A stretch of DNA of 64,000 nucleotides from Ochrobactrum sp. CGA5 (GCF_006345815.1 NZ_VCIG01000038.1:910539-974538); one strand, 5' to 3'. Shown: positions 28,392 through 37,882, counted from the stretch's first letter. Numbers and translations are program-made. The notes: generated from the letters alone by a model not told the origin.

Positions 28392-29087
28392 ATGAAGCCT
28401 ACTGACATAATCGACATTGCCGCTCTGCCCGAGAAGCGTGCTGTATCCGATAAGGGCCCGAATTCCGTGGCGATAAAGCCCGGACAGTGTATGAAGCGCG
28501 ACTTCATTTTGTGCTCTGCGGCGCGTGTTTTCAATCGCGACGGCTTTCAAGGCGCGAGCATAGACCTCATCGCCAACGAAGCAGGCGTGTCGCGTCAGAC
28601 CATTTATAACCACTATCGCGACAAAGAAGCCTTGCTCACCGCCGTTGTCGAGGATGCGCTCACACGCATGAACGCGAGCCTGTTCGCGGTTTTGGCTACT
28701 TTTCCACAGACCGGCGAGGACCTGGAACAGAATCTCGTGGCCTTTTCCATCCGCATGAGCCGGAATTGCATCTACGATTCGTCGGGCGCTTTTCTGCGCA
28801 GGTTAATGCAGGCGAACGAAACTAACTTGCCTCTCGCAGCGAACATTTGCAGCACTAAAGGCCCGGCGCAAGCTATTCCTGCCATAGCAGCGCGTCTGGC
28901 ACGGCTTGCCATGGATGGCCATCTTCGCGTTGATGATCCGGATCTTGCCGCACGCCATTTCATGGCGCTTATCAATGCCGATACACACTATCATATGCTG
29001 ACAGGTCAAAGCGTTGACGATGCAATCATCGAGGATAGCGCCGTCAACGGAGTGCGCACCTTCCTGATGGCCTTTGGATGCCGGTAG
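28392..29087 (+). CDS. TetR family regulator, probably of the divergent efflux gene
   Basis: 231-residue regulator. After a 33-residue polar extension, the helix-turn-helix runs CSAARVFNRDGFQGASIDLI then ANEAGVSRQTIYNHYRDKEA (residues about 40-82), followed by an all-helical ligand domain with an AefR-like C-terminal region. GGAG precedes the ATG. The unusual N-terminal extension could be shortened by starting at MKRDF (codon 34), but no good ribosome site precedes that codon. Divergence from the Bcr/CflA gene and two palindromes argue for a drug-responsive repressor. Confidence 0.88.
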   Translation: MKPTDIIDIAALPEKRAVSDKGPNSVAIKPGQCMKRDFILCSAARVFNRDGFQGASIDLIANEAGVSRQTIYNHYRDKEALLTAVVEDALTRMNASLFAVLATFPQTGEDLEQNLVAFSIRMSRNCIYDSSGAFLRRLMQANETNLPLAANICSTKGPAQAIPAIAARLARLAMDGHLRVDDPDLAARHFMALINADTHYHMLTGQSVDDAIIEDSAVNGVRTFLMAFGCR

Positions 29088-29228
29088 GGGCAAGCCTATC
29101 CTATTGCGTTCAAAATTGTACATCTTCCCACAACAGACATCGCCCTGTTGCTTTTTCAGGTCATATATCATCGGTTCCTGCGAGAACGAACTTGACATCG
29201 ACCTCCGAATCCGTGGGATAAGCAAACC

Positions 29229-29813
29229 ATGGTACAAGACCTGATCCGTTACGATATTCTCGCTCAGGAAGCCCTACGCGGCGTCATTCGCAAGGTTCTT
29301 GCGGAAGTGGCCAAGGCTGGCTTGCCGGGCAACCATCATTTCTTCATCACGTTCCTGACTGGAGCGCCTGGTGTGCGAATTTCCTCGCGCCTGAAGGAGA
29401 AATATCCCGAGCAGATGACAATCGTTTTGCAGCATCAGTTCTGGGACATGCTCGTTACGGATCAATTGTTCGAAGTGGGCCTGTCGTTCGGTGATATTCC
29501 CGAAAAGCTCACAGTACCGTTTTCTGCCGTCCGCGGCTTCTACGATCCTTCCGTCAATTTCGAACTCGAGTTCGATGTTGCTGTTGCACAACCTGAAAGC
29601 GACAATGATGAAGGCGGCAATGTAGCTCCGATCGAAATCCTCCCGGCAGAAACGCCCGTCGAGAAAACAAACAAACCCAAATCGAAGTCGCGCAAATCCG
29701 TAGCCGAAAAAGACGCTGCACTGTCCAAAGGCAACAATGCAGATGAAGGCGCCGACAAGGAAGCCAAACCTTCTGCCGATGTTGTTTCCCTGGATGCATT
29801 CCGTAAGAAGTAA
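29229..29813 (+). CDS. sspB: SspB-type ClpXP adaptor (alphaproteobacterial SspB)
   Basis: Binds tmRNA-tagged proteins and tethers them to ClpX. The 194-residue protein has the SspB fold region at residues 10-115 (ALRGVIRKVLAEVAKAGLPG, HHFFITFLTGAPGVRISSRL, VTDQLFEVGLSF), then a long charged linker rich in Lys, Ser and Glu and a short C-terminal VVSLDAFRKK that resembles the ClpX-docking tail. The tmRNA gene itself is about 2.4 kb upstream in the same window. A hairpin terminator follows. Confidence 0.93.
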   Translation: MVQDLIRYDILAQEALRGVIRKVLAEVAKAGLPGNHHFFITFLTGAPGVRISSRLKEKYPEQMTIVLQHQFWDMLVTDQLFEVGLSFGDIPEKLTVPFSAVRGFYDPSVNFELEFDVAVAQPESDNDEGGNVAPIEILPAETPVEKTNKPKSKSRKSVAEKDAALSKGNNADEGADKEAKPSADVVSLDAFRKK

Positions 29814-29863
29814 TTCTATACGCACCTTCCTTATTGTAGAATGCGCCCGAACGCCTGCTGGTC

Positions 29864-29892
29864 CTGTCCATTTGATTGGACAGTTCTGTTTT
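29864..29892 (+). terminator. Rho-independent terminator of sspB
   Basis: CTGTCCA (29864-29870) and TGGACAG (29877-29883) form the stem, followed by TTCTGTTTT. Confidence 0.7.
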
Positions 29893-29974
29893 AGTTGTTG
29901 ATCATGATCAATGGTGAAAAACAAGCGGGCGTTTTATACTCTGTTGTGGCGGCAACAGTTGAGGATTGAGTTCG

Positions 29975-30151
29975 ATGATTCGTGCGATTGCTCAGGCAGT
30001 ATTGTGGATAAGCGGCATCGTAGCGGCCTTCTTCGTCGCAAAGGATGAACCCAACTTTCCTCTGCTGCAGATGACAGTGGGCCTCATACTTCTGATTTTG
30101 GTGTCCTTGGCCATCTGGTGGTTTACCAATCCGAAGAACCCGCAGAAATAA
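29975..30151 (+). CDS. Small two-helix membrane protein, unrecognised family
   Basis: 58 residues from ATG 29975: a hydrophobic helix AIAQAVLWISGIVAAFFVAK, a short polar turn and a second helix VGLILLILVSLAIWWF, ending in a basic tail. The pattern is that of a small inner-membrane protein. GAGG lies 10 bases upstream; a TTG three codons earlier would be too close to it. I do not recognise the family. It precedes the DUF4169 gene by about 80 bases. Confidence 0.55.
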   Translation: MIRAIAQAVLWISGIVAAFFVAKDEPNFPLLQMTVGLILLILVSLAIWWFTNPKNPQK

Positions 30152-30230
30152 CGCCAACCCATTACGAGCTTGCGAGACCGAGCCGAAACGCGGTATTTTT
30201 TAGGTATCCTCAACATTTCCGCGTGGTTCC

Positions 30231-30431
30231 ATGAACGACATCGTCAATCTCAAGCAATTCAAAAAGCAGAAAGCCCGCGCCGAAAAAGAAAGGCTGGCTG
30301 ACCAGAACCGAATTCAATTCGGTCGAACCAAGATTGAAAAAGCTCTCGCTCGCAATGAATTAACGAAAGCAGAACGTTTTCTGGATCAGAACCGTCGAGA
30401 AAGCACCACAAAGCCGGACGAAAGAAAGTGA
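30231..30431 (+). CDS. DUF4169 family protein
   Basis: 66-residue, very basic and charged protein: MNDIVNLKQFKKQKARAEKE then RLADQNRIQFGRTKIEKALA, a helical pattern diagnostic of DUF4169. Function unknown. Its stop overlaps the start of the ribbon-helix-helix gene by four bases (GTGA), a pairing that is common in Hyphomicrobiales and implies translational coupling. Confidence 0.8.
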   Translation: MNDIVNLKQFKKQKARAEKERLADQNRIQFGRTKIEKALARNELTKAERFLDQNRRESTTKPDERK

Positions 30432-30664
30432 CCTCGTCGGGACGGCTGCGCAAACATTCCGTCAGTATCCGTGGACACGCGACCAGTTATACGCTGGAAG
30501 ATTCGTTTTTTGAACTGGTCGAAGAGATTGCGACCGAGCGCGAGCTTTCCGTGGCGGCTCTGATCGCTGAAATCGACAGCAAGCGTGACAAGTCAATCAA
30601 TCTGTCTTCCGCGCTTAGACTGCATGTTCTGGACTGGCTTAAATCCAGAATAGTTCAAGGCTGA
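30428..30664 (+). CDS. Ribbon-helix-helix domain protein (RHH_4)
   Basis: 78-residue putative DNA-binding protein with a GTG start overlapping the DUF4169 stop. RKHSVSIRGHATSYTLEDSF would be the beta strand and helix A, and FFELVEEIATERELSVAALI the helix B region; SSALRLHVLDWLK is the conserved end. A regulator is likely, target unknown. Its last 10 bases overlap the end of the convergent AsmA-family gene. Confidence 0.8.
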   Translation: MTSSGRLRKHSVSIRGHATSYTLEDSFFELVEEIATERELSVAALIAEIDSKRDKSINLSSALRLHVLDWLKSRIVQG

Positions 30665-33600
30665 GGTGCCGGCGCAGCGGGAGTGCGTTCCAGACTTTTC
30701 AGGAACTCATTCAGGGATTGACCACCCCTTGGCGATGCCAGAGGATCTGTCGAGCCGCCTGCCGGCCCGCTTTCCGGCTTCTCGGCCTGAGACCGTTGAG
30801 CCTCCTCGGCGGCTTTCCGGGCCACTTCGCGCGCATTGGCCTCAGCACGCCGTCTTGCCTCATCCTCGCGCTGTGAACGATCACGTTCCGCTTCCTCCGC
30901 CTCGAAAAGCCCAAGTTGGCGACGAAGACGCTGTTTCTCCATCAGGCTCGCCTGCATCGATTCGACACGTTCCTGTTCGCGCTCAAGCGCACGCTGAGTC
31001 AGAAACTGAACGAGCGGCTGTTTGTCGAATGATACCTCAGGCGCACTGTAGCTGCCGCTGAGTGCAAAGGCTACTTGTGGAGAGATGCCCGTATCGACAC
31101 CATCGCCGTTCTGGAACGTCAAGGTACCATTTCCACCAATGCCGAGTGTCGACAGATCGAAATGCAGATCACTTAGGAGAGCTGCATTTCCGTCGTTCAG
31201 ATTTGCCGCTGCCATACGCGCAACACCGCCGCTGATCGTAAAATCGAACCGTGCGTTACCTGGTGCGAATGTACCCTGCCCGGTTGCCTTGTCAGCAATA
31301 CCGACAAATTGCTTGGAGGCGAGCTTGTCGGGACCGGAAGACTGGTCGCCCGTGGCATCGGCTGCCGCGATCATTGCAGGCAATGCCGTCGCATCCAGAC
31401 CATTGACGGTAAAATTCTCCACGTCAAAACTTGCAGTTCCGGCCAATGACCCGACCAGCGCCGCAATGCTCTCACCACTGCCATTCAGATTGACGGCAGC
31501 CTTCACCACACCGCCGAGCGGCGCAGTACCACTCTCGAGCTGGTAAAAATCCTTGAGGTTTGCGCCACTCCATTTCAGCTCTGTCGAGAGAATAGCGTTC
31601 TTGTCGCTGTTACTCAGAGACACTTTGCCAACGAGGTATCCGCCAGCCCAGTTGCCCGTCAACTCATTTAACTGAAGTCCGTCCATGGTCTTCATAAGTC
31701 GTGTGGAAAAATCTGTGGCAGTTCCAAACCCCTCCATGTGAGCTTGCGCCACGTTAAGCTTCATATCCAGCAGAAGCGGCAAAGATGGACGGACCGAGAA
31801 AGCACCACGCGGCCAAATTGTCTTTGCTGTATGTTTTCCTGGCTCGAATGCATCCTGCCCAAGCATGATCGCGGCAAGACTATCAACCTCGAGCGTTGCA
31901 AGCTTTGCCTCGCCCTTCAACTGCGGCAAACCACTATCGGCAAAATTGGCCTCCAGTCGCGCAGAAACATCTTCTCCGTCCAACTTTCCGGCCAGATTGG
32001 GGAAACGCAAGATACCCTTTGCGAACTGAAAATCGCTGGCGAGGTCTGCTGAAAGCCCTTCACCAAATCCGGGCAGTGCAAGACCAGCCGTCGCGATGAA
32101 CGGCTGCAGATCGGCGGACATCAGTTGCGCCTTGCCGCTGGCAGCGATATCGCCGCCGACCAATGAAATCACGCCGTCTGCCGTCGCCGACCCGTCGGTC
32201 GCGGTGAGTTTGAGCGATGTTCGCATGCCCGCACTCGGCGCACCCTGCATGCTCAGATCGGCAGTGAGCTCACCAGCAAGCCCAAGAGGCAAGGCAGGTA
32301 AACCGATCAAAGCAAGTACCGCCTCACCGTGCTTCGACATCGCAGTGCCGTTCAATTGCATCTGCAACGGCTCGCTTTCCCCCTCACCGCCGCTCGCCGT
32401 ACCCGAAAGGTCCAGCTTCATACCTCCTGTTTTTCCGGTAACGCTGAACGAGAACTCCCCTACACCGGGAGTGCTTTTGCTATTCGCTTCGACAGGTCGA
32501 GCACTCTTACCCTTGGATACCGTGCCGCTTGCAGGGATCTTGCCGGCTTGTGGCGCCGATGGCACCACAGCATTGGCAACGACATTAATTTCGCTATCCT
32601 CGAACAGTCCCGGAAAATTAGCCGCACGCAACGAAAGCGCGTGAAACAGTGGCAACTGGGGATAGCGATTGGCTATCAGTGAGAGGAAACGCGAAAGGTC
32701 ACCGGACAGGATCGTCGCATCGAGCGAGCCGGAAGGCGTATTGGCGAAAGGCTCATAAGTGCCTGTTGCGGTCAGCGTGGTCCCCGCTACATCGCCAACC
32801 AAAAGCCGATCGAAATCGAAACGCCCGTCATGCAGTCGGAGCGCCATATCGACATTGGCCGCTTCCATGTCCTGATAGCGGACAGGCCCTGCCTTGAATG
32901 CCAGGTTCAGCGACTGCCCGTCGAGAAAATCCAGCCCTTCACCACTGGAGAAAAAGGCTGTAAACGCCTGCAGGGCTTCACTTTCAACCGACCGACCATT
33001 GAGGGTGAGTGTGAGTGCTGGTTGCGCCACCCCCTTCACTTCGCGAACAAACGAGCCTTTGAGTGTCGTTTTCCCCAATGCAATTTCGAGACTATCGATC
33101 CGCTGCATTCCGTCGCGAAGATCGACCCGCCCTGAAAAACCAGCGCCTTCAAGCTTACGTATGGAATCGTCAACGGTCTCATTGAGCCAGCTTGCCAGGC
33201 CGGACGGTTGACGCGAGGCGACGAGCATATCGCCCTTGAAACCGAAATCCTTGCCGACCGATAATGTACCCTTGGCTTCTACCTTGGTTCGTCCCGGAAG
33301 ATCGGCCGCAAACTGACGAATATTCCAGTTCTTTCCATCAGGTTCCGCGCTCACTGTGACCGAGCGTATCGTTGTCCCACCTGCGATTACGGCAGGAAGG
33401 CGTAAATCCACATTGCCGGGGATAGTCGGAATAGGCAGTTGTTCGAGAACGCGGCGCGCTATCGCAATACGATCTGCAACCGGCATGACAGAACCCGATT
33501 GTTCTTCGCTTGCGGCTTTATTCGCCCCCCAAAAAAGCTGCTGACCGTCAGCGCTAACCTCGAAATGCGGCTTTTTACCATAATCGATGAATGCCGTGCC

Positions 33601-34491
33601 ATTCACTACATAAGGATTATCGGCAGGCCCCTGCTCCATCCGAAATTCGCTGGCATCAAAGCGATTGCGATCCGCCTTGAATGTGCCTGTTACTCTCACA
33701 CCACTGAAAAAAGGCGTCTCCGCCCCCTTCTTCTGATCCTTGGCCGTTTTGGCAACCATATCAGAAGAGCGGAGCGAAAAATCACCGGCATAGTCGAGCC
33801 GGCCTTCGGTCACGGTCACATCGCCATCGGTCTCGAAAGTAGCCGGGATTGACTCCGGCGAAATACGTGCGCGAACACGCAGCGACCCGTCCGGCTTCGC
33901 TTCACCGCTCGCTAGGTCGATGGCAAGCTTTTCGCCCTGAAGAACGAGACTTCCGTTTGCCTGCCACGGCCCGGCAAGGCTGTTTGCGGAGATCACAGCG
34001 TTGAGGTCGGTTGCAGTATGACTGCGGCCGCTTGCCTCTTCGCGCAGCGTGATTGATCCGTCACTGATGGAAAGCCGTTCGAGTTTGATTTTCGTTGGAT
34101 CGAGCGGAGTTGACGGGCGGATTGCCCAGTCAATCTTGCCGCTTCTGTCGAGAGAGATCGTAGCTCGGGGACGCTCCATGCGCATATCGAAAATCAGAAG
34201 CTCGCCGCGCAGGAACGGCATCAGCTCGGCATCCATCGAAAACGTGTCGACGGCCATTACCGGATGAGCCGCATCGGCTCCAACCCGCACATCAGAAAAT
34301 GCAACCGAGGGGAACGGCAAGAGCCGTGCACTGACGTCACCCGCAACCTTGACAGGGCGCCCAAGAACACGGCTCGCCTCGCGCTCGAAATCGGCACGAT
34401 AGCCGCTCCAGTCAACAAAAGGCGGCACGACAAGTGCTGCCGTCAACAGCAGCACCAGAAGTCCGCCGACGATGACGAATATGCGGCCCAA
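30655..34491 (-). CDS. AsmA family protein, very large
   Basis: 1278-residue envelope protein. The N-terminal signal anchor IFVIVGGLLVLLLTAALVVP is followed by the AsmA start FVDWSGYRADFEREASRVLG and RPVKVAGDVSARLLPFPSVA. The remainder is repetitive beta-rich sequence of the AsmA/TAM-like bridge type, which is thought to move phospholipids between membranes. The last 130 residues change to a Arg/Glu/Ala-rich coiled coil (EAERDRSQREDEARRRAEAN) and a Pro-rich tail. The start is TTG 34491 with GGAGC six bases upstream; no ATG fits before the anchor. Convergent overlap of 10 bases with the RHH gene. Confidence 0.88.
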   Translation of the reverse strand: MGRIFVIVGGLLVLLLTAALVVPPFVDWSGYRADFEREASRVLGRPVKVAGDVSARLLPFPSVAFSDVRVGADAAHPVMAVDTFSMDAELMPFLRGELLIFDMRMERPRATISLDRSGKIDWAIRPSTPLDPTKIKLERLSISDGSITLREEASGRSHTATDLNAVISANSLAGPWQANGSLVLQGEKLAIDLASGEAKPDGSLRVRARISPESIPATFETDGDVTVTEGRLDYAGDFSLRSSDMVAKTAKDQKKGAETPFFSGVRVTGTFKADRNRFDASEFRMEQGPADNPYVVNGTAFIDYGKKPHFEVSADGQQLFWGANKAASEEQSGSVMPVADRIAIARRVLEQLPIPTIPGNVDLRLPAVIAGGTTIRSVTVSAEPDGKNWNIRQFAADLPGRTKVEAKGTLSVGKDFGFKGDMLVASRQPSGLASWLNETVDDSIRKLEGAGFSGRVDLRDGMQRIDSLEIALGKTTLKGSFVREVKGVAQPALTLTLNGRSVESEALQAFTAFFSSGEGLDFLDGQSLNLAFKAGPVRYQDMEAANVDMALRLHDGRFDFDRLLVGDVAGTTLTATGTYEPFANTPSGSLDATILSGDLSRFLSLIANRYPQLPLFHALSLRAANFPGLFEDSEINVVANAVVPSAPQAGKIPASGTVSKGKSARPVEANSKSTPGVGEFSFSVTGKTGGMKLDLSGTASGGEGESEPLQMQLNGTAMSKHGEAVLALIGLPALPLGLAGELTADLSMQGAPSAGMRTSLKLTATDGSATADGVISLVGGDIAASGKAQLMSADLQPFIATAGLALPGFGEGLSADLASDFQFAKGILRFPNLAGKLDGEDVSARLEANFADSGLPQLKGEAKLATLEVDSLAAIMLGQDAFEPGKHTAKTIWPRGAFSVRPSLPLLLDMKLNVAQAHMEGFGTATDFSTRLMKTMDGLQLNELTGNWAGGYLVGKVSLSNSDKNAILSTELKWSGANLKDFYQLESGTAPLGGVVKAAVNLNGSGESIAALVGSLAGTASFDVENFTVNGLDATALPAMIAAADATGDQSSGPDKLASKQFVGIADKATGQGTFAPGNARFDFTISGGVARMAAANLNDGNAALLSDLHFDLSTLGIGGNGTLTFQNGDGVDTGISPQVAFALSGSYSAPEVSFDKQPLVQFLTQRALEREQERVESMQASLMEKQRLRRQLGLFEAEEAERDRSQREDEARRRAEANAREVARKAAEEAQRSQAEKPESGPAGGSTDPLASPRGGQSLNEFLKSLERTPAAPAPQP

Positions 34492-34676
34492 GAAACAGCT
34501 CCGGTCAAACAGATTGCAAGTTAGCGCGAAACAAAGAGTGAATCACGCTGTCTTTATCTGCGCAACATAAAGGCATCGATCCGGCGACAACAAGGCAAAT
34601 TGCATCGCGACCACATCGATATGCGCGCCTGCCTGAATCAAACTCTTGGCAAACCCATCCAAGCGACTGATTTGAA

Positions 34677-36086
34677 TCACGAAATCAGTATTTTGCCCGG
34701 ATTCATGATGTTGTCGGGATCAAGCGCTTTCTTAATGGCGCTCATGTAGTCCGTGGCTTCGCCCAGCTCCATAGCCAGATACTTCATCTTCCCCTGCCCG
34801 ATACCATGTTCGCCGGTGCAGGTTCCCTCCATGGCAATGGCGCGCTTGGCCAGCCGATCCATGAAAGCTTCGGCACGTTCCATCTCACTCACATCATCCG
34901 TGTCCAGGAGCAGAAGAAGGTGGAAGTTGCCGTCTCCCACGTGCCCGACAATCGGAGCTACAAGACCGGTTTGGGCAAGGTCCTCTTCTGTCTCCCCAAT
35001 GCAGTCGGCCAGACGTGAAATCGGCACGCAGACATCCGTGGAAACGCCCTTGCAACCGGGCCTCAGCAGAAAGGACGCAAGATAGGCGTCGTGACGCGCC
35101 CGCCAGAGCCGGTCACGTTCCTCGGCATCGTGTGTCCATCGGAACTCGCCGCCGCCATTGCCAGTAGCAATTTCGCCAAACAATTCCGCCTGTTCGGCAA
35201 CGCCGTTTTCGGTGCCATGGAACTCTACGAACAGATAAGGCTGCGCTTCGTAAGGCAACTTGGAATGGAGGATCAGCGCCTGCATCTGAAGCGTGTTCAC
35301 AAGCTCGATGCGCGCGATCGGAATACCCATCTGGATGGTTTCAATCACCGTGCGGCAAGCCGAATCCACATCCGGGAAAGGACAGATACCACCGGAGATC
35401 GCCTGCGGTATCCCCTGTAGTTTCAATGTGAGTTCGGTGATGATGCCCAGTGTTCCCTCGGCTCCGACAAGCAACCGCGTGAGATCATAGCCGGCGGCCG
35501 TCTTCTTCACGCGCTTGGAAGTCTCGATCAGCCGTCCATCGGGCATCACGGCTTTAAGCGCCAAAACATTCTCACGCATAGTTCCATAACGCACTGCATT
35601 CGTACCGGACGCACGCGTGGAAGCCATGCCGCCCAGCGTGGCATTGGCACCTGGATCTATAGGGAAGAACAGTCCCGTATCGCGCAGATATTCATTCAGC
35701 TCCCGACGCGTGATGCCAGGCTCTACGACACAATCGAGATCTTCCGCATGCACAGTAATCACCCTGTTCATGCGCGTGAGATCGAGCGATACGCCACCAG
35801 CGGGCGCATTCACCTGCCCTTCAAGCGAGGAACCAGCACCGAAAGCGATGACAGGAACACGATGTTCAGCGCAGATACGCACAACGTCCTGCACTTCTTT
35901 CGCAGTCTCCGCAAAGATGACGATGTCCGGCGCCTGTGTCGGCACATAGGTCGTCGTGTGGCCGTGCTGTTCGCGGATAGCCTGACCGGTCTGCGCACGT
36001 TCACCGAAACGCTGCTTGAGAATTCCCACTGCCGCTGCAATACCGGCCTCATTGCGGGTAAGCGCGACAACATTTTCAAGCGACAT
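34677..36086 (-). CDS. FAD-linked oxidase, D-lactate dehydrogenase (cytochrome)/GlcD type
   Basis: 469-residue flavoprotein. An FAD-binding PCMH domain runs from about 50 to 230 (PVIAFGAGSSLEGQVNAPAG; TLGGMASTRASGTNAVRYG; GAEGTLGIITELTLKLQ), followed by the FAD-oxidase C domain with HVGDGNFHLLLLLD and the conserved end GEHGIGQGKMKYLA. D-lactate dehydrogenase (cytochrome) is the best fit; D-2-hydroxyacid or glycolate oxidase subunit are alternatives, but glcE/glcF are absent here. GGAGAATG precedes the ATG. It follows the UPF0303 gene by 23 bases, so the two are likely co-transcribed. Confidence 0.88.
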   Translation of the reverse strand: MSLENVVALTRNEAGIAAAVGILKQRFGERAQTGQAIREQHGHTTTYVPTQAPDIVIFAETAKEVQDVVRICAEHRVPVIAFGAGSSLEGQVNAPAGGVSLDLTRMNRVITVHAEDLDCVVEPGITRRELNEYLRDTGLFFPIDPGANATLGGMASTRASGTNAVRYGTMRENVLALKAVMPDGRLIETSKRVKKTAAGYDLTRLLVGAEGTLGIITELTLKLQGIPQAISGGICPFPDVDSACRTVIETIQMGIPIARIELVNTLQMQALILHSKLPYEAQPYLFVEFHGTENGVAEQAELFGEIATGNGGGEFRWTHDAEERDRLWRARHDAYLASFLLRPGCKGVSTDVCVPISRLADCIGETEEDLAQTGLVAPIVGHVGDGNFHLLLLLDTDDVSEMERAEAFMDRLAKRAIAMEGTCTGEHGIGQGKMKYLAMELGEATDYMSAIKKALDPDNIMNPGKILIS

Positions 36087-36109
36087 CGTTCATTCTCCGA
36101 AATTCATAT

Positions 36110-36619
36110 TCAAACAGCGGGCAACGCCAATGCAACGGGGTCTTGCCCCAGATGTTCGGCAACAGCACGGACAACAAGGTTGTGGTCCTCGCGCTGCGGC
36201 AACCCTGATACGATCACGGCACCAATCACGCCGGCCCCCGCAACATGGATCGGAAATCCGCCGCCTGCCAGGGCATAATCTTCCACATTCAGTGCCTTAT
36301 GGGGAGCAAACATGCGGTCGTCGCGATTCTGTTCCAAAACAAGACGATAGGTCGAAGCATGAAAACGGCGCACGACATTGAACTTGCGGCGCAACCATTC
36401 TTGATTGTCCACGGTACTTCCGGCAGTCGTTGCATAAAATAATTGCCGGTCCCATAGGGAAATTTCGGTAGCGATACCGAGCTTTTCCTTCACAGCGATC
36501 TCGCGAATGCGATAGCCGAGCGCAAATGCGCCGTTCTCGTCAAATGACGGAAAAATAAGCGCCTGCTCCTGTCGGAGTATCTGCGCGATTGCCCGCTTGC
36601 TGTCGTCGCCCTGTGCCAT
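36110..36619 (-). CDS. UPF0303/heme-degrading-domain (GlcG/HbpS-like) protein
   Basis: 169-residue soluble protein of the UPF0303 family, fold of GlcG/HbpS. GSTVDNQEWLRRKFNVVRRF and the C-terminal GGGFPIHVAGAGVIGAVIVS are family blocks. The start ATG 36619 is chosen because GGGGGA lies nine bases upstream; two earlier in-frame ATGs are too close to that site or before it. Adjacent to a D-lactate-dehydrogenase-type gene, as GlcG-like proteins often are near flavoprotein oxidases. Function not established. Confidence 0.82.
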   Translation of the reverse strand: MAQGDDSKRAIAQILRQEQALIFPSFDENGAFALGYRIREIAVKEKLGIATEISLWDRQLFYATTAGSTVDNQEWLRRKFNVVRRFHASTYRLVLEQNRDDRMFAPHKALNVEDYALAGGGFPIHVAGAGVIGAVIVSGLPQREDHNLVVRAVAEHLGQDPVALALPAV

Positions 36620-36747
36620 TTTCTGCATTCCCCCGATGAGCTGCACGAAACCTGTGCGTTCCTTGTGCGCTTTCGATCACGCGATTGCAATAAGGGTTGT
36701 GCACCATCAAACTTGATTGATCCAACACAAGCGGCTAGTGGAGCCTT

Positions 36748-37824
36748 ATGGTTCAGAACCCTAATCTAGATGTGCCTCTGAAAGGCGCTCGAATACCGGA
36801 ATTTGTCGAAACCGCCGTGTTCAAGCGCGACGTGTTCTCAGAAACGCATGCCGGTTATTTCGTTGGTGATCCCGACACTCGTATTATCCGTCGTGTCGTA
36901 AGCGCAGCTCCTTGGTGGTCCAGGCCGCTGGCGTGGATATTAGCCCGGCGCGAAATCCGGGGCCTCAAGACAGTGCGCGGCATAGAAGGTGTCCCGCAGC
37001 TCCTCGCCACTGACAAGGATGGCCTGTATCGATCTTGGACTGAGGGGACACCGCTGCATCTTGCACGCCCTTCCGATCCGAAATGGTATCGCACCGCGCA
37101 CCGCATCCTGCGCGACATGCGCCGTCTCGGCGTCACTCACAACGATCTCGCCAAGCCGCAGAACTGGCTAATGACGCCCGAAGGGGAAGCTGCCGTCATC
37201 GACTTCCAGCTTGCAAGCGTCCATCGTCGTCGTGGCGCTCTCTATCGCCTTATGGCCTATGAGGATTTCCGCCACCTCATCAAACAGAAACGCGCTTTCG
37301 CAAAAGACCTTATGACACCGACGGAAAAGCGCATTCTTGCGCGCCGCTCCCTGCCGTCGCGCATCTGGCTGGCGACAGGCAAGAAGGTCTACAACTTCAT
37401 CACCCGCGGCATTTTCAGTTGGTCGGACGGTGAAGGCACCGGTGATCGCATCGACAATGAAGGCCCCGCAATTCAAGCTGCTCTCAAATCCGATCCGCGT
37501 GTATCGGATGTGGCTCTTGCGCTTTATTCGCTGCCAGCCAAGGGCGTCGGCATCTACGCATTCGTGGAAACGCTAAACGCCGACGAAAAAAGCCTGCGCG
37601 CAAGGCTTAAAGGACAGAAGGTTGAACTTATACAGCCGGTCGCCCACTTGCCAAGGCGTGCTGACGGGACCATCCGCGACGATATTCTGCGGTTGATTGC
37701 AATGAACCAGATGACCGAGCTTGATGATCTTCTGCTCCGCGAACCGGAAATGCGCGGACTTGTTGAAGCGCTGGCAGCGCACCGGCTGAACTTCACAGAC
37801 CGGCGTATAACTCAATTAGAGTAA
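36748..37824 (+). CDS. Kinase-like protein with acyl-CoA-synthetase C-terminal-like domain
   Basis: 358 residues in two recognisable parts. Residues about 30-210 look like a RIO/lipopolysaccharide-kinase-type fold: a catalytic-loop motif HNDLAKPQNW (131-140; Asp 133, Asn 139) and IDFQ (151-154) in place of DFG. The expected beta-3 Lys is not clear (RIIRRVV). Residues about 240-320 match the small C-terminal domain of acyl-CoA synthetases: AIQAALKSDPRVSDVALALY, GVGIYAFVETLNADEKSLRA, HLPRRADGTIRDDILRLIA. In that family the catalytic Lys precedes Ile in GKI; here it is Thr (GTI). The fusion is unusual and the substrate unknown. Confidence 0.7.
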   Translation: MVQNPNLDVPLKGARIPEFVETAVFKRDVFSETHAGYFVGDPDTRIIRRVVSAAPWWSRPLAWILARREIRGLKTVRGIEGVPQLLATDKDGLYRSWTEGTPLHLARPSDPKWYRTAHRILRDMRRLGVTHNDLAKPQNWLMTPEGEAAVIDFQLASVHRRRGALYRLMAYEDFRHLIKQKRAFAKDLMTPTEKRILARRSLPSRIWLATGKKVYNFITRGIFSWSDGEGTGDRIDNEGPAIQAALKSDPRVSDVALALYSLPAKGVGIYAFVETLNADEKSLRARLKGQKVELIQPVAHLPRRADGTIRDDILRLIAMNQMTELDDLLLREPEMRGLVEALAAHRLNFTDRRITQLE

Positions 37825-37882
37825 TTGAATATTTTAACCCTTTCGCTGGTCTTTCAGCCACGAATCATTACATTCGGGTCAA

